Shown: positions 43,129-50,994 of the stretch, piece after piece | Numbering within the stretch: position 1 is the stretch's first letter | How the letters are laid out: every line of letters starts with the position of its first letter | Made by a program: the position numbers and the translations under genes | The notes under the pieces: model-generated | The model's database searches: none | Told to the model about the DNA's origin: nothing | What the model saw: only the letters and a program-made list of their open reading frames with translations | From: Clostridium paridis | Lineage (GTDB): Bacteria > Bacillota > Clostridia > Clostridiales > Clostridiaceae | NCBI RefSeq assembly: GCF_016765615.1 | Contig: NZ_JAESWA010000023.1 | Coordinates: 454,093 to 518,092, forward strand | Reading direction: 5' to 3' | DNA: 64,000 nucleotides

Positions 43129-44159
43129 AATTCACTAAATATTTAGCTGATAGAAAATTTACGCTTCTTTTTTATGCTCTGCTTATGTTATTTATATCCT
43201 TAGTAATTTTTTTAGATGGTTCTAAGAAAGTAAATATTGAAAATGTACTATATATTAATTTAGTTTCCCTAACCTTTTTCATTATTTATTTAATAGCGGG
43301 ATATCTTAGGCTCAGAGATTATTATAAAAATTTAAATAACATTGTTGAGAATAACAGTGATGAAATTATGGATAGACTTATGACGCCTATAACTCATGAA
43401 CAAATTCTTCATCATGAGGTGCTTAAAGCTTTATTTAATGAACAAAGCTCAAAAATATTAAGTCTTCAAGAACATAAAAAAGATTATGAAGAGTTTATAA
43501 CATCTTGGGTACATCAAGTAAAAACTCCTATATCTGCAAGCAGATTATTAATTGAAAACAATGCTAAAAATCCAAGTAAAGAAATCTTATATAGTCTTGA
43601 AGAAGAATTAGATAAAATTGAAAATTATATTGAGCAGGCACTTTATTATTCAAAAACAGATGATTTCTCTAAGGACTACCTAATAAATGAACTTGAACTA
43701 GATAGATTAGTTAAAGAAGGGGTTAAAAAACAGGCAAAGACCTTTATTAATAAGAAAATAAATATAGAGATAGATAATACAGAACTTATAGTTACAACAG
43801 ATAAAAAGTGGCTAGCATTTATTGTAGATCAAATCCTAGCTAATTCCCTAAAGTATACTTCTATTGGTGGAAAGATTAAGGTATATGGAGTCGTAGAAGA
43901 GAAGGCTCAAAAACTAGTTATAGAGGATAATGGAATTGGTATAAAAGAAGAAGATCTTCATAGAGTCTTTGATAAAGGCTTTACAGGCTATAACGGAAGA
44001 GAGAACTATAAATCTACTGGTATGGGTCTATATCTCTCTAAAAAGCTTGCAAGAAAGCTGGGACACGATATAACTATTGAATCAAAGTATGGAGAGTATA
44101 CTAGGGTTACAATTGTGTTTCCGAAACTAATAGACTATTATGAGATTTCAGATAAGTAA
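43125..44159 (+). CDS. bceS: BceS-type intramembrane-sensing histidine kinase
   Basis: 344-aa kinase. Two N-terminal membrane helices are joined by only about 12 residues, the hallmark of intramembrane-sensing kinases that read the state of the BceAB transporter instead of binding ligand. The phospho-acceptor lies in WVHQVKTPISA (near 129). The ATP-binding boxes are ILANSLKYTS, EDNGIGIKEEDL and GMGLYLSKKL. ATGA overlap with the regulator gene. Confidence 0.87.
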   Translation: MKFTKYLADRKFTLLFYALLMLFISLVIFLDGSKKVNIENVLYINLVSLTFFIIYLIAGYLRLRDYYKNLNNIVENNSDEIMDRLMTPITHEQILHHEVLKALFNEQSSKILSLQEHKKDYEEFITSWVHQVKTPISASRLLIENNAKNPSKEILYSLEEELDKIENYIEQALYYSKTDDFSKDYLINELELDRLVKEGVKKQAKTFINKKINIEIDNTELIVTTDKKWLAFIVDQILANSLKYTSIGGKIKVYGVVEEKAQKLVIEDNGIGIKEEDLHRVFDKGFTGYNGRENYKSTGMGLYLSKKLARKLGHDITIESKYGEYTRVTIVFPKLIDYYEISDK

Positions 44160-44216
44160 ATTGTGATATAATGGTATAAGTTGATAAAAGTGGTATATAA
44201 AAGGGGAATTGTTTGT

Positions 44217-44408
44217 ATGGAAGGTTTACTTAGATTGGTTGCAATGATAGGGATGGTCACAATCTTTATAACACCATTAACTTTGATTGTTGGAATAGTT
44301 AATGCAATAAAAAAACCAGAGGGGCAGTCTAGACCATATATGATTATGGCTATAATAAGCGCATACTTGATTGTTATGCCGATATTTGGAGCTATGATGC
44401 TTAACTAA
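44217..44408 (+). CDS. Small membrane protein
   Basis: 63-aa protein with two membrane helices (LVAMIGMVTIFITPLTLIVGIV and YMIMAIISAYLIVMPIFGAMML) joined by IKKPEGQSRPY. ATG 44217 follows AAGGGGAA. Located 57 bases behind bceS. Whether it belongs to the Bce system is unknown. Confidence 0.65.
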   Translation: MEGLLRLVAMIGMVTIFITPLTLIVGIVNAIKKPEGQSRPYMIMAIISAYLIVMPIFGAMMLN

Positions 44409-44433
44409 AAGGTATTATAAAATCTAGATTAGT

Positions 44434-44466
44434 AACAGGTAGTTCAATTGAACTACCTGTTTTAGT
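44434..44466 (+). terminator. Terminator after small membrane protein gene
   Basis: AACAGGTAGTTC (44434-44445) pairs perfectly with GAACTACCTGTT (44450-44461), loop AATT, then T-rich. Confidence 0.75.
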
Positions 44467-44470
44467 ATAT

Positions 44471-44524
44471 TTTCATGGTGTTCTCAAAAAAAGTTATCCT
44501 ATAAATTTTTCAGAAATTCCGTAA
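44471..44524. repeat. Short copy of a palindromic repeat
   Basis: Matches both outer arms of the 45141-45246 element (TTTCATGG...AAAAAAAGT and AATTTTTCAG...TTCCGTA) but lacks its centre. It abuts the 3' end of the minus-strand gene. Confidence 0.6.
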
Positions 44525-44525
44525 A

Positions 44526-44975
44526 TTATTTTTGAACTCTCATTTTCCTTAATTCCTTGTTAAATTCTTTTATGGTATTTTCATCATTTAAATTTTTCGA
44601 TATTTCTTTCAGTTTAGGTCGTATCTTATTAATATTCTCAGTAACGTATTGGTTTGAGTTTAGTACAAAAAATTGACTTAAATAAAGTAGCATTTCAGAT
44701 ATTGATTTATTTTCTTTATATGATGATAAAGATCTTAAAGAATCAAGCTCCCCAACAATACTTACACTGTTTTTTATGGCACTTTCATTTGATAATGTAC
44801 TTGATGAGTTGTATAAATCAAAACTCTTATCCAGAATATTAAAATCCTCCTGAAATTTTTGAGTATTGGATTTTTCAATACGCTTGTAAGTATTCACTCT
44901 ATAAAATTGAAATAAATTTATTAAAACTAAAAGTAAACAAACTAGTATTAATCCATTTATTATTCTTTTATTCAT
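44526..44975 (-). CDS. Membrane-anchored protein of unknown function
   Basis: 149-aa protein with one N-terminal membrane helix (residues 5-24) and a helical extracytoplasmic part without cysteines. GAGGTG precedes the ATG. It is transcribed against the Bce operon, separates bceRS from bceAB, and is flanked by two copies of a repeat, suggesting it was inserted. No family recognised. Confidence 0.6.
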   Translation of the reverse strand: MNKRIINGLILVCLLLVLINLFQFYRVNTYKRIEKSNTQKFQEDFNILDKSFDLYNSSSTLSNESAIKNSVSIVGELDSLRSLSSYKENKSISEMLLYLSQFFVLNSNQYVTENINKIRPKLKEISKNLNDENTIKEFNKELRKMRVQK

Positions 44976-45140
44976 TCAAACACCTCATCAATTAATAATT
45001 ATAAATTCGTACTAAATTACAACTTGGTTTTTATACCAATTATAGCATTAATTCCAATATGGTGTACATAATCAACGCATACTAGCTCTCTTATGTTTGC
45101 TAAAAGATTCATTAAATATTGGAATTTAACAGTTAATAAT

Positions 45141-45246
45141 TTTCATGGCGCTCTTAAAAAAAGTCATTCTATAATTTCGTTATACCCCACGCAGTCGCTG
45201 CGAGGGGCCCACGAAAAAGAATGACTAAATTTTTCAGAGCTTCCGT
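45141..45246. repeat. Palindromic GC-centred repeat element (MITE/REP-like)
   Basis: Imperfect inverted repeat of about 106 bases. AGTCATTCT (45162-45170) pairs with AGAATGACT (45218-45226). The centre is a GC-rich hairpin, CCCC-A-CGCAG / CTGCG-A-GGGG (45185-45207) around TCG, out of keeping with the local AT content. It ends just before the BceR-type operator. The remaining 44976-45140 shows nothing I can support. Confidence 0.6.
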
Positions 45247-45249
45247 ATG

Positions 45250-45263
45250 TGACAATATTGTAA
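45250..45263 (+). promoter_or_regulatory. BceR operator upstream of bceA
   Basis: TGACAATATTGTAA fits the published BceR consensus TnACA-N4-TGTAA exactly. A -10-like TATACT lies at 45309-45314 with a poor -35, as expected for an activated promoter. Confidence 0.75.
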
Positions 45264-45317
45264 GGTTAAAATAATGTTTTGTAAGGAAGAGAAATGGATT
45301 GATTATGCTATACTTTG

Positions 45318-45332
45318 TACAATAATATTGTA
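45318..45332 (+). promoter_or_regulatory. Palindrome in bceA leader
   Basis: TACAATAATATTGTA is a perfect 15-base palindrome just after the -10-like box. A second protein-binding site is possible. Confidence 0.4.
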
Positions 45333-45362
45333 GTTCGAAACAAGATATAAAGGAGAATAGAT

Positions 45363-46124
45363 ATGAATGATGTTTTAACAGCTAAAAGCTTAAAAAAAGT
45401 TTATGGATCAAGGGGTAATGTATACACTGCACTTCATGATATAGATCTAAATATTAAAGAAGGTGAATTTGTAGGAATAATGGGGCCTTCTGGTGCAGGT
45501 AAAACAACACTTTTAAATATTATATCTACTATTGATAAACCAAGCAGCGGAATGGTTACTATCGGTGGAGAAGATATAGTTAAGATGAATGAAGAGAAGT
45601 TATCTGTATTTAGAAGAAATAAGTTAGGATTTATATTTCAAGATTTTAATCTTTTAGATACCTTAACAGTAAAGGAGAATATAGTTCTTCCACTTGCACT
45701 TTCCAAGGTTAATTTAAAGGAAATAGAAAATAGGCTTAGGGAAGTAGCTAGAAACTTAGGGATAGATAATATTTTAAATAAGTATCCTTATGAGATCTCA
45801 GGTGGTCAAAAGCAAAGAACAGCAGCTGCTAGAGCTATTATAAATAAGCCAGCTTTAATCTTAGCTGATGAACCTACTGGTGCATTAGATTCTAAATCAT
45901 CAACTGAGCTTCTTCAGGCTTTAAGTGATTTAAATGAAAATAATAAAGCTACAATTATGATGGTAACTCATGATGCCTTTGCAGCTAGTTATTGCAAGAG
46001 AATAATCTTTATCAAAGATGGTTTATTATTTACAGAGATAGCAAGGGGAGGATCTAGAAAAGAATTCTTCCAAAAGATCTTAGATGTACTTAAGACCTTA
46101 GGTGGCGGCTTAACTGATATGTAA
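45363..46124 (+). CDS. bceA: BceA-type ABC transporter ATPase
   Basis: 253-aa ATPase of the MacB/BceA type. Walker A GPSGAGKTT, Q-loop IFQDFNLL, signature ISGGQKQR, Walker B LILADEPTGALD, H-loop THD. It powers removal of peptide antibiotics from lipid II-cycle intermediates and signals to BceS. AAAGGAG precedes the ATG. It is followed by bceB after 39 bases. Confidence 0.9.
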   Translation: MNDVLTAKSLKKVYGSRGNVYTALHDIDLNIKEGEFVGIMGPSGAGKTTLLNIISTIDKPSSGMVTIGGEDIVKMNEEKLSVFRRNKLGFIFQDFNLLDTLTVKENIVLPLALSKVNLKEIENRLREVARNLGIDNILNKYPYEISGGQKQRTAAARAIINKPALILADEPTGALDSKSSTELLQALSDLNENNKATIMMVTHDAFAASYCKRIIFIKDGLLFTEIARGGSRKEFFQKILDVLKTLGGGLTDM

Positions 46125-46163
46125 TAAACAAGAACACTAGATATTTAAAGGAGTGAGAAATTA

Positions 46164-48095
46164 ATGGGCTTATTTGATATTGCCTTTAAAAATATAAAGA
46201 GAAATTTTTACAACTACTTTTTATACTTTGTATCTATGATATTTAGTATAATGATTTACTTTACTTTTACTTCAATTCAATATAACACGAAGGTTCAAGA
46301 GGCTGTAGGATCTTCGGTGAATTTTGCAGCTGTATTTAAGGCAGCGGCTATAGTTGTTGCAGTATTTGTATCCATTTTCATTTGGTATTCTAATTCTTTC
46401 TTCATTAGAAAAAGAAAGAAGGAAGTTGCGCTTTATTCTTTACTTGGAATTAGAAAAAAAGAAATAGGAAGAATGCTTTTCTATGAAAATATTGTTATGG
46501 GTATACTTGCCCTTATTGCTGGTATTCTTGTTGGAGGTTTACTTTCCAAGCTATTTATAATGTTACTTATTAAACTTATGGGATTTAGTGCGAGCATTTC
46601 ATTTATGATACCTATTAAGGCAGTTATAAATACTGCTATAATATTTTCAATATTGTTTTTACTAACTTCAATTAACGGCTATAGACTAATATATAAATTT
46701 AAGCTTATAGAACTTTTTAAAGCTGAAAATGAAGGGGAAAGGGAGCCGAAGGCATCCTTAATTAGATCAGCATTAGCTATTATATTTATAGCTGCAGGTT
46801 ATTTATTATATACAAAAGGACCATTAACTTTAAGTGTCTTTGCTATACCAGTAACCTTAGTACTTACTGTAATAGGAACCTTCTTACTTTTCTCTTCCTT
46901 GACTTTACTAGTTATAAAGCTTTCAAAGAAGAATAAGAGAAGATACTATAGCGGTATAAACATGGTAGGAACTTCTCAGCTTTTATATAGAATCAAAGGA
47001 AGTGCTAGAACTTTAGCAATAATTGCAGTGCTAAGTGCAGCAACCTTAACTGCTATGGAGGTATCTTCAAGCTTCTATTATGACCTTACCGTTAATTTGC
47101 AAAAGAATCATGCCTTTACTTATGCATTTGCAAGCAATAACACATCTTTAGATAAAAATGTTGAAGATATAATTTCAAAATATCCTAAAAATAAAATACT
47201 TTCATCTGTAGATATGAACTTTGCTAAAGTCCATGGTTTATGGGTGGATGCAGATCAAGCTTCTAACTTTTATTTAATATCGGAAAGTAACTATAATAAA
47301 GTAGCAAGCGCAAGAGGATTAAAGGATAAGGTAGAGCTTAATAGCAACGATGAAATCATAATTTACGATGAAAATTTAAGTTTCACCTCCCCAGAAAAAA
47401 GTTATATTGGCAAAACTATTAATATAGATACCAATAATCAGAAGCAGACCCTAAAGGTTAAAGACTATAAAGACTATTCTCTTGTAAACACAGGAATGAT
47501 AAGAAGAGTAGTTGTTGTAAAAGACCAGGTTTATAGTAAGTATTACTTAAAAGACAATCTATATAGAATAAAGGGATATATTACTGATAATAAAAAAGAT
47601 AGCGAAGAACTTACTAAGGAGTTTATAAGCTTAATCAATAATAAACTTCCAAAGTCAGATGGAAGCTATTTCAACTACTCTGCATATTATGAGGATTATA
47701 GAGCAGGACTTACTTACTCAGGGCTTATAATTTTTATTGGTGCCTTTTTAGGTCTTGTATTCTTAGTAGCCACTGGTAGCATAATCTTCTTTAAACAATT
47801 ATCAGAGGCTAATGATGATAAAAATAGATATGAAATTCTTAAAAAGATAGGAGTTACAAGCAAAGAAATTAAAGCATCTATAAGTAAACAAATCTTTATG
47901 ATTTTTGCCCTTCCATTAGGAGTGGGAATAATTCATAGCTTAGTGGCATCAACTCTTTTATCAAAGATTACAAGAATGAATTTAACATTACCTATAATTA
48001 TAACTATAGGTGCATACACAATTATTTACATGATTTATTATTTCTTAACTGTAAATTCTTACTATGATATTATTAATTCAAAAAGATACGCTTAA
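46164..48095 (+). CDS. bceB: BceB-type ABC transporter permease
   Basis: 643-aa permease with ten predicted membrane helices: two at the N-terminus and three-helix FtsX groups. A large extracytoplasmic domain (about residues 310-500) between helices 7 and 8 is typical of BceB and forms the peptide-sensing region. AAAGGAGTG precedes the ATG. With BceA it forms the transporter sensed by the BceS kinase. Confidence 0.9.
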   Translation: MGLFDIAFKNIKRNFYNYFLYFVSMIFSIMIYFTFTSIQYNTKVQEAVGSSVNFAAVFKAAAIVVAVFVSIFIWYSNSFFIRKRKKEVALYSLLGIRKKEIGRMLFYENIVMGILALIAGILVGGLLSKLFIMLLIKLMGFSASISFMIPIKAVINTAIIFSILFLLTSINGYRLIYKFKLIELFKAENEGEREPKASLIRSALAIIFIAAGYLLYTKGPLTLSVFAIPVTLVLTVIGTFLLFSSLTLLVIKLSKKNKRRYYSGINMVGTSQLLYRIKGSARTLAIIAVLSAATLTAMEVSSSFYYDLTVNLQKNHAFTYAFASNNTSLDKNVEDIISKYPKNKILSSVDMNFAKVHGLWVDADQASNFYLISESNYNKVASARGLKDKVELNSNDEIIIYDENLSFTSPEKSYIGKTINIDTNNQKQTLKVKDYKDYSLVNTGMIRRVVVVKDQVYSKYYLKDNLYRIKGYITDNKKDSEELTKEFISLINNKLPKSDGSYFNYSAYYEDYRAGLTYSGLIIFIGAFLGLVFLVATGSIIFFKQLSEANDDKNRYEILKKIGVTSKEIKASISKQIFMIFALPLGVGIIHSLVASTLLSKITRMNLTLPIIITIGAYTIIYMIYYFLTVNSYYDIINSKRYA

Positions 48096-48180
48096 GGATA
48101 AGAAAATTGGTAAAATTACGATAATAAAGTAAGGGGTTTTTGGAATGTAAGATGGCTTAATAATAACGGGGGGAAGACTT

Positions 48181-48927
48181 ATGGCAAAGGATAAAAAGAG
48201 ACGTAAAAAAAGAGGCTGCCTGCTAACTTTGTTTAAATTCCTTATTTTTATACTTGTAGTTTTATGCATAGGATGGTTTGGACTTAAATTTTATTTTACC
48301 AATGTAAACAAGATTGATGATAAGATACGTACTAATGTAAATACTAGCTTAGAAGAAAATAATAGTAAGTATTTAAGTTATAATGAGATACCTGAAATGT
48401 ATAAGAAAGCATTAATAGCTACAGAAGACCGAAGTTTCTTAAAGAACCCAGGTGTTGACCCAAAAGGGATAGCTAGAGCAATATATGTGGATATAAAAAG
48501 TCGCGAACTTGTTCAAGGGGGATCTACAATAACTCAGCAGTTAGTTCATAATACACTTTTAAGTAGCAGAACAAAGCAATTACAGTGGAAACTACTTGAG
48601 GGAATCTATGCAATTGGAGTGAATGACACAATAAACAAGGAAGAAACTTTAGCCTTATATTCCAATGTAGTTTATTTTGGACATGGAGCTTATGGATTAA
48701 ATATGGCTTCAGAGAACTACTTTGGTAGGGAACCATCAGAATTAAATTCAGGAGAGCTTACTATGCTTGCAGGACTTCCTAATGCTCCAAGTAATTATGA
48801 TCCATATAATAACTATATACTGGCTAGAGAAAGGCAAAAGCAAGTAATACAAAGTATGGTGGATAGTAAGGTAATAAGTGAGTCAGAAGGAAATGAAATT
48901 TATAATAAACAGATAAGGTTGAAATAG
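48181..48927 (+). CDS. Monofunctional peptidoglycan glycosyltransferase (GT51)
   Basis: 248-aa membrane-anchored transglycosylase that polymerises lipid II into glycan strands. A basic N-terminus and one helix (about 15-38) are followed by the GT51 motifs: ATEDRSFLKNPGVD with catalytic E82, GGSTITQQL (113-121), a KLLEGIYAIGVN region, and YGLNMASENYFG. No transpeptidase domain. A strong terminator follows. The nearby Bce system also concerns the cell envelope. Confidence 0.9.
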   Translation: MAKDKKRRKKRGCLLTLFKFLIFILVVLCIGWFGLKFYFTNVNKIDDKIRTNVNTSLEENNSKYLSYNEIPEMYKKALIATEDRSFLKNPGVDPKGIARAIYVDIKSRELVQGGSTITQQLVHNTLLSSRTKQLQWKLLEGIYAIGVNDTINKEETLALYSNVVYFGHGAYGLNMASENYFGREPSELNSGELTMLAGLPNAPSNYDPYNNYILARERQKQVIQSMVDSKVISESEGNEIYNKQIRLK

Positions 48928-48931
48928 TAAG

Positions 48932-48963
48932 AGAGACGTTTTGAATTCAAAACGTCTCTTTAC
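48932..48963 (+). terminator. Terminator after GT51 gene
   Basis: A 12-bp perfect stem (48932-48943 with 48948-48959), loop AATT. Confidence 0.75.
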
Positions 48964-49088
48964 TTATAGTATAAATTATCTAAAAGATAGCACATATTAA
49001 ATCATTATGAATATTATGTAGTAAACACTCGCTTGTTACATAGAGACAAGAAATTGTCTCTATAAATTATAAACAAGGAGATGGGTGT

Positions 49089-49634
49089 ATGGATAACTAT
49101 TTTAATTTTGGAGAAGATCCAGGTATTAATGATAGTACAAATATCACTAACAATATAGAAAGTAATAACAACAGTTTAAACAATAACAATTTTAGTAGTA
49201 ACTGTAACTCATGCAATAGAGATCCTGACCCTTGCAATAAAAGATGCAGCATGTGTGTAGGATTTGCATCAATATTAGGTTCTAATATTTTAGTAAACCA
49301 AAATGGAGTATGTGTAGTAGGTTTTATAAGGAACCTAAATGTTGAAATACTTGGAAGAAGAACTCGTTCACCATTATCAATAGGCTCAAGATTTTCATAT
49401 GAGAATCCAGATAGAAATGGAAGAACCTTAAATCTAGGTGAAGTGGTTTTACTACAAAACGAAGTTAATGATTTTGTTAGCGCTCTTAGAAGATGTGGTA
49501 TAATCGTTACTTCAATTAATAGCCGCTGGTTATTTGATGATCCTAGACTTGTATATGTTAATTTTGAATCAATAGACTGTCCATTAGATTTTGCAAGAAA
49601 AGTAGCACAAGCTTTAAGAACAATTAGATGCTAG
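49089..49634 (+). CDS. DUF1259-type protein, Cys-rich N-terminus
   Basis: 181-aa protein. Residues 1-60 are Asn/Ser-rich with several cysteines (CNSCNRDPDPCNKRCSMC). The remainder resembles DUF1259 (LppY/LpqO): LNLGEVVLLQNEVNDFVSALRRCGIIVTSINSRWLFDDPRL. No signal peptide. The Asn- and Cys-rich head is unusual and could anchor it in a spore or coat structure, which is inference. Ends at a terminator. Confidence 0.72.
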   Translation: MDNYFNFGEDPGINDSTNITNNIESNNNSLNNNNFSSNCNSCNRDPDPCNKRCSMCVGFASILGSNILVNQNGVCVVGFIRNLNVEILGRRTRSPLSIGSRFSYENPDRNGRTLNLGEVVLLQNEVNDFVSALRRCGIIVTSINSRWLFDDPRLVYVNFESIDCPLDFARKVAQALRTIRC

Positions 49635-49643
49635 ATTAGTATT

Positions 49644-49675
49644 AACCGTGCTAGATAAAACTAGCACGGTTTTTA
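49644..49675 (+). terminator. Terminator after DUF1259 gene
   Basis: AACCGTGCTAG (49644-49654) pairs perfectly with CTAGCACGGTT (49661-49671), then T residues. Confidence 0.85.
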
Positions 49676-49757
49676 TAGTTAACCTGTAGGAACAAGTACC
49701 AATTTGCTTATTAGTTGAATATGATAATTATTGAGTAATTGAAAAAAGGTGGTAGGT

Positions 49758-50810
49758 TTGTATTTATCTATACCGAAGAATTTAAATATTTTAGTTAAGT
49801 ATGTAAGTAAAGAGAGCTTAAACATAGAGTGTTTAGAAATATTATATGAATGTAAGTACAGAGAACATGAAGAGATAGGTGTAACCATTCCTAATCAGAG
49901 AGAGGCTAGATGGGTTAGAGATAAGGAAGGGATGGAGGAAGAGGCTAAGTTAGATTATGTTACTTTAAAGATAGGATATTCTGAATTTAATTTAAAGAAA
50001 CAAGAGGAGCAAGTAGAAGATTTAATAAAAGAAGGAGTGGATTTATTAATAATAACGCCAGTTGATCCGGAAGAGGAAGCAGAATTAGTTAAAGATGCTC
50101 ATAAAAAGCTGATTAAAGTAATTTCTTATGAAGAACTTATAAAAAATGCTGATGTAGATTTATATGTAGCTTTTGATAATTTAACTATTGGAGAGCTTCA
50201 AGGAAAGTATTTAACCAAAAAGGTTCCAAGGGGTAATTATATTATTCTATCTGGTGACTCTGGAGGAAATACTTTTAAGAGAGGAGCAATGGAATATATA
50301 CAGCCTTTAGTTAGTAGAGGGGAGATAAGAATAGTTACAGATGAAGTTGTAGATGATTGGGACCCAAAGAATGCCTATGATATAGTAAAAGATTCATTAA
50401 TTAAAAATAATAATAGAGTAAATGCCGTATTAGCTCCAAATGATGCTATTGCAGGAGCTGCAATTGAAGCGCTAAAGGAGAAAGGTTTAGCGGGAAGGGT
50501 AGCGATAACAGGGCAAGATGCAGATATAGATGCAATTAGAAGAATAATTGAAGGAACTCAATCAATGACTGTATTTAAAGATTCAAGGCAACTAGGTAAG
50601 ACTGCAATAAATGCAGCAGTAAAATTAATGAGAGGAGAAGCAATAGAAACAACAAACACAATAAATAACGGTAAGGTAGATGTACCTTCTATATTACTAT
50701 CACCAATAAGTGTAGATAGTTCTAATGTAAACACAGCAGTTTTGGGAACTGGATTTTATAAATTTGAAGATGTTTATAAAAGAATGTATAGTAACTACTT
50801 AAATGTATAG
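49758..50810 (+). CDS. Sugar-binding-protein-like, no signal peptide
   Basis: About 350-aa protein. From residue ~40 it matches periplasmic sugar-binding proteins of the xylose/ribose type: IGVTIPNQREARWVRDKEGM, VDLLIITPVDPEEEAELV, APNDAIAGAAIEALKEKG, ITGQDADIDAIRRII. The ~40-residue N-terminus lacks a signal peptide or lipobox, so it seems cytosolic. TTG 49758 behind AGGTGG is the likely start (GTG 49749 is the alternative). No ABC permease is nearby; a Cache histidine kinase follows after a terminator. Confidence 0.78.
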   Translation: MYLSIPKNLNILVKYVSKESLNIECLEILYECKYREHEEIGVTIPNQREARWVRDKEGMEEEAKLDYVTLKIGYSEFNLKKQEEQVEDLIKEGVDLLIITPVDPEEEAELVKDAHKKLIKVISYEELIKNADVDLYVAFDNLTIGELQGKYLTKKVPRGNYIILSGDSGGNTFKRGAMEYIQPLVSRGEIRIVTDEVVDDWDPKNAYDIVKDSLIKNNNRVNAVLAPNDAIAGAAIEALKEKGLAGRVAITGQDADIDAIRRIIEGTQSMTVFKDSRQLGKTAINAAVKLMRGEAIETTNTINNGKVDVPSILLSPISVDSSNVNTAVLGTGFYKFEDVYKRMYSNYLNV

Positions 50811-50811
50811 A

Positions 50812-50858
50812 ATAGGGACGTTTTGTTTGTAAAAAGGGTACAAACAAAACGCCCCTAT
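50812..50858 (+). terminator. Terminator between sugar-binding gene and kinase
   Basis: A 20-bp stem (50812-50831 with 50839-50858, one A-C mismatch), 7-base loop. Confidence 0.75.
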
Positions 50859-50994
50859 ATCTATTTAGTAAGGATTAAATTCATGTTTGATAAATTATAT
50901 ACGAAAAAGTTAATAGTGTGATATAATTATCCGGGCATTTTGATTTTAATTTAGATTTTTTTATAATTCACAAACAAAGGAGAAGGTTTTCTTT

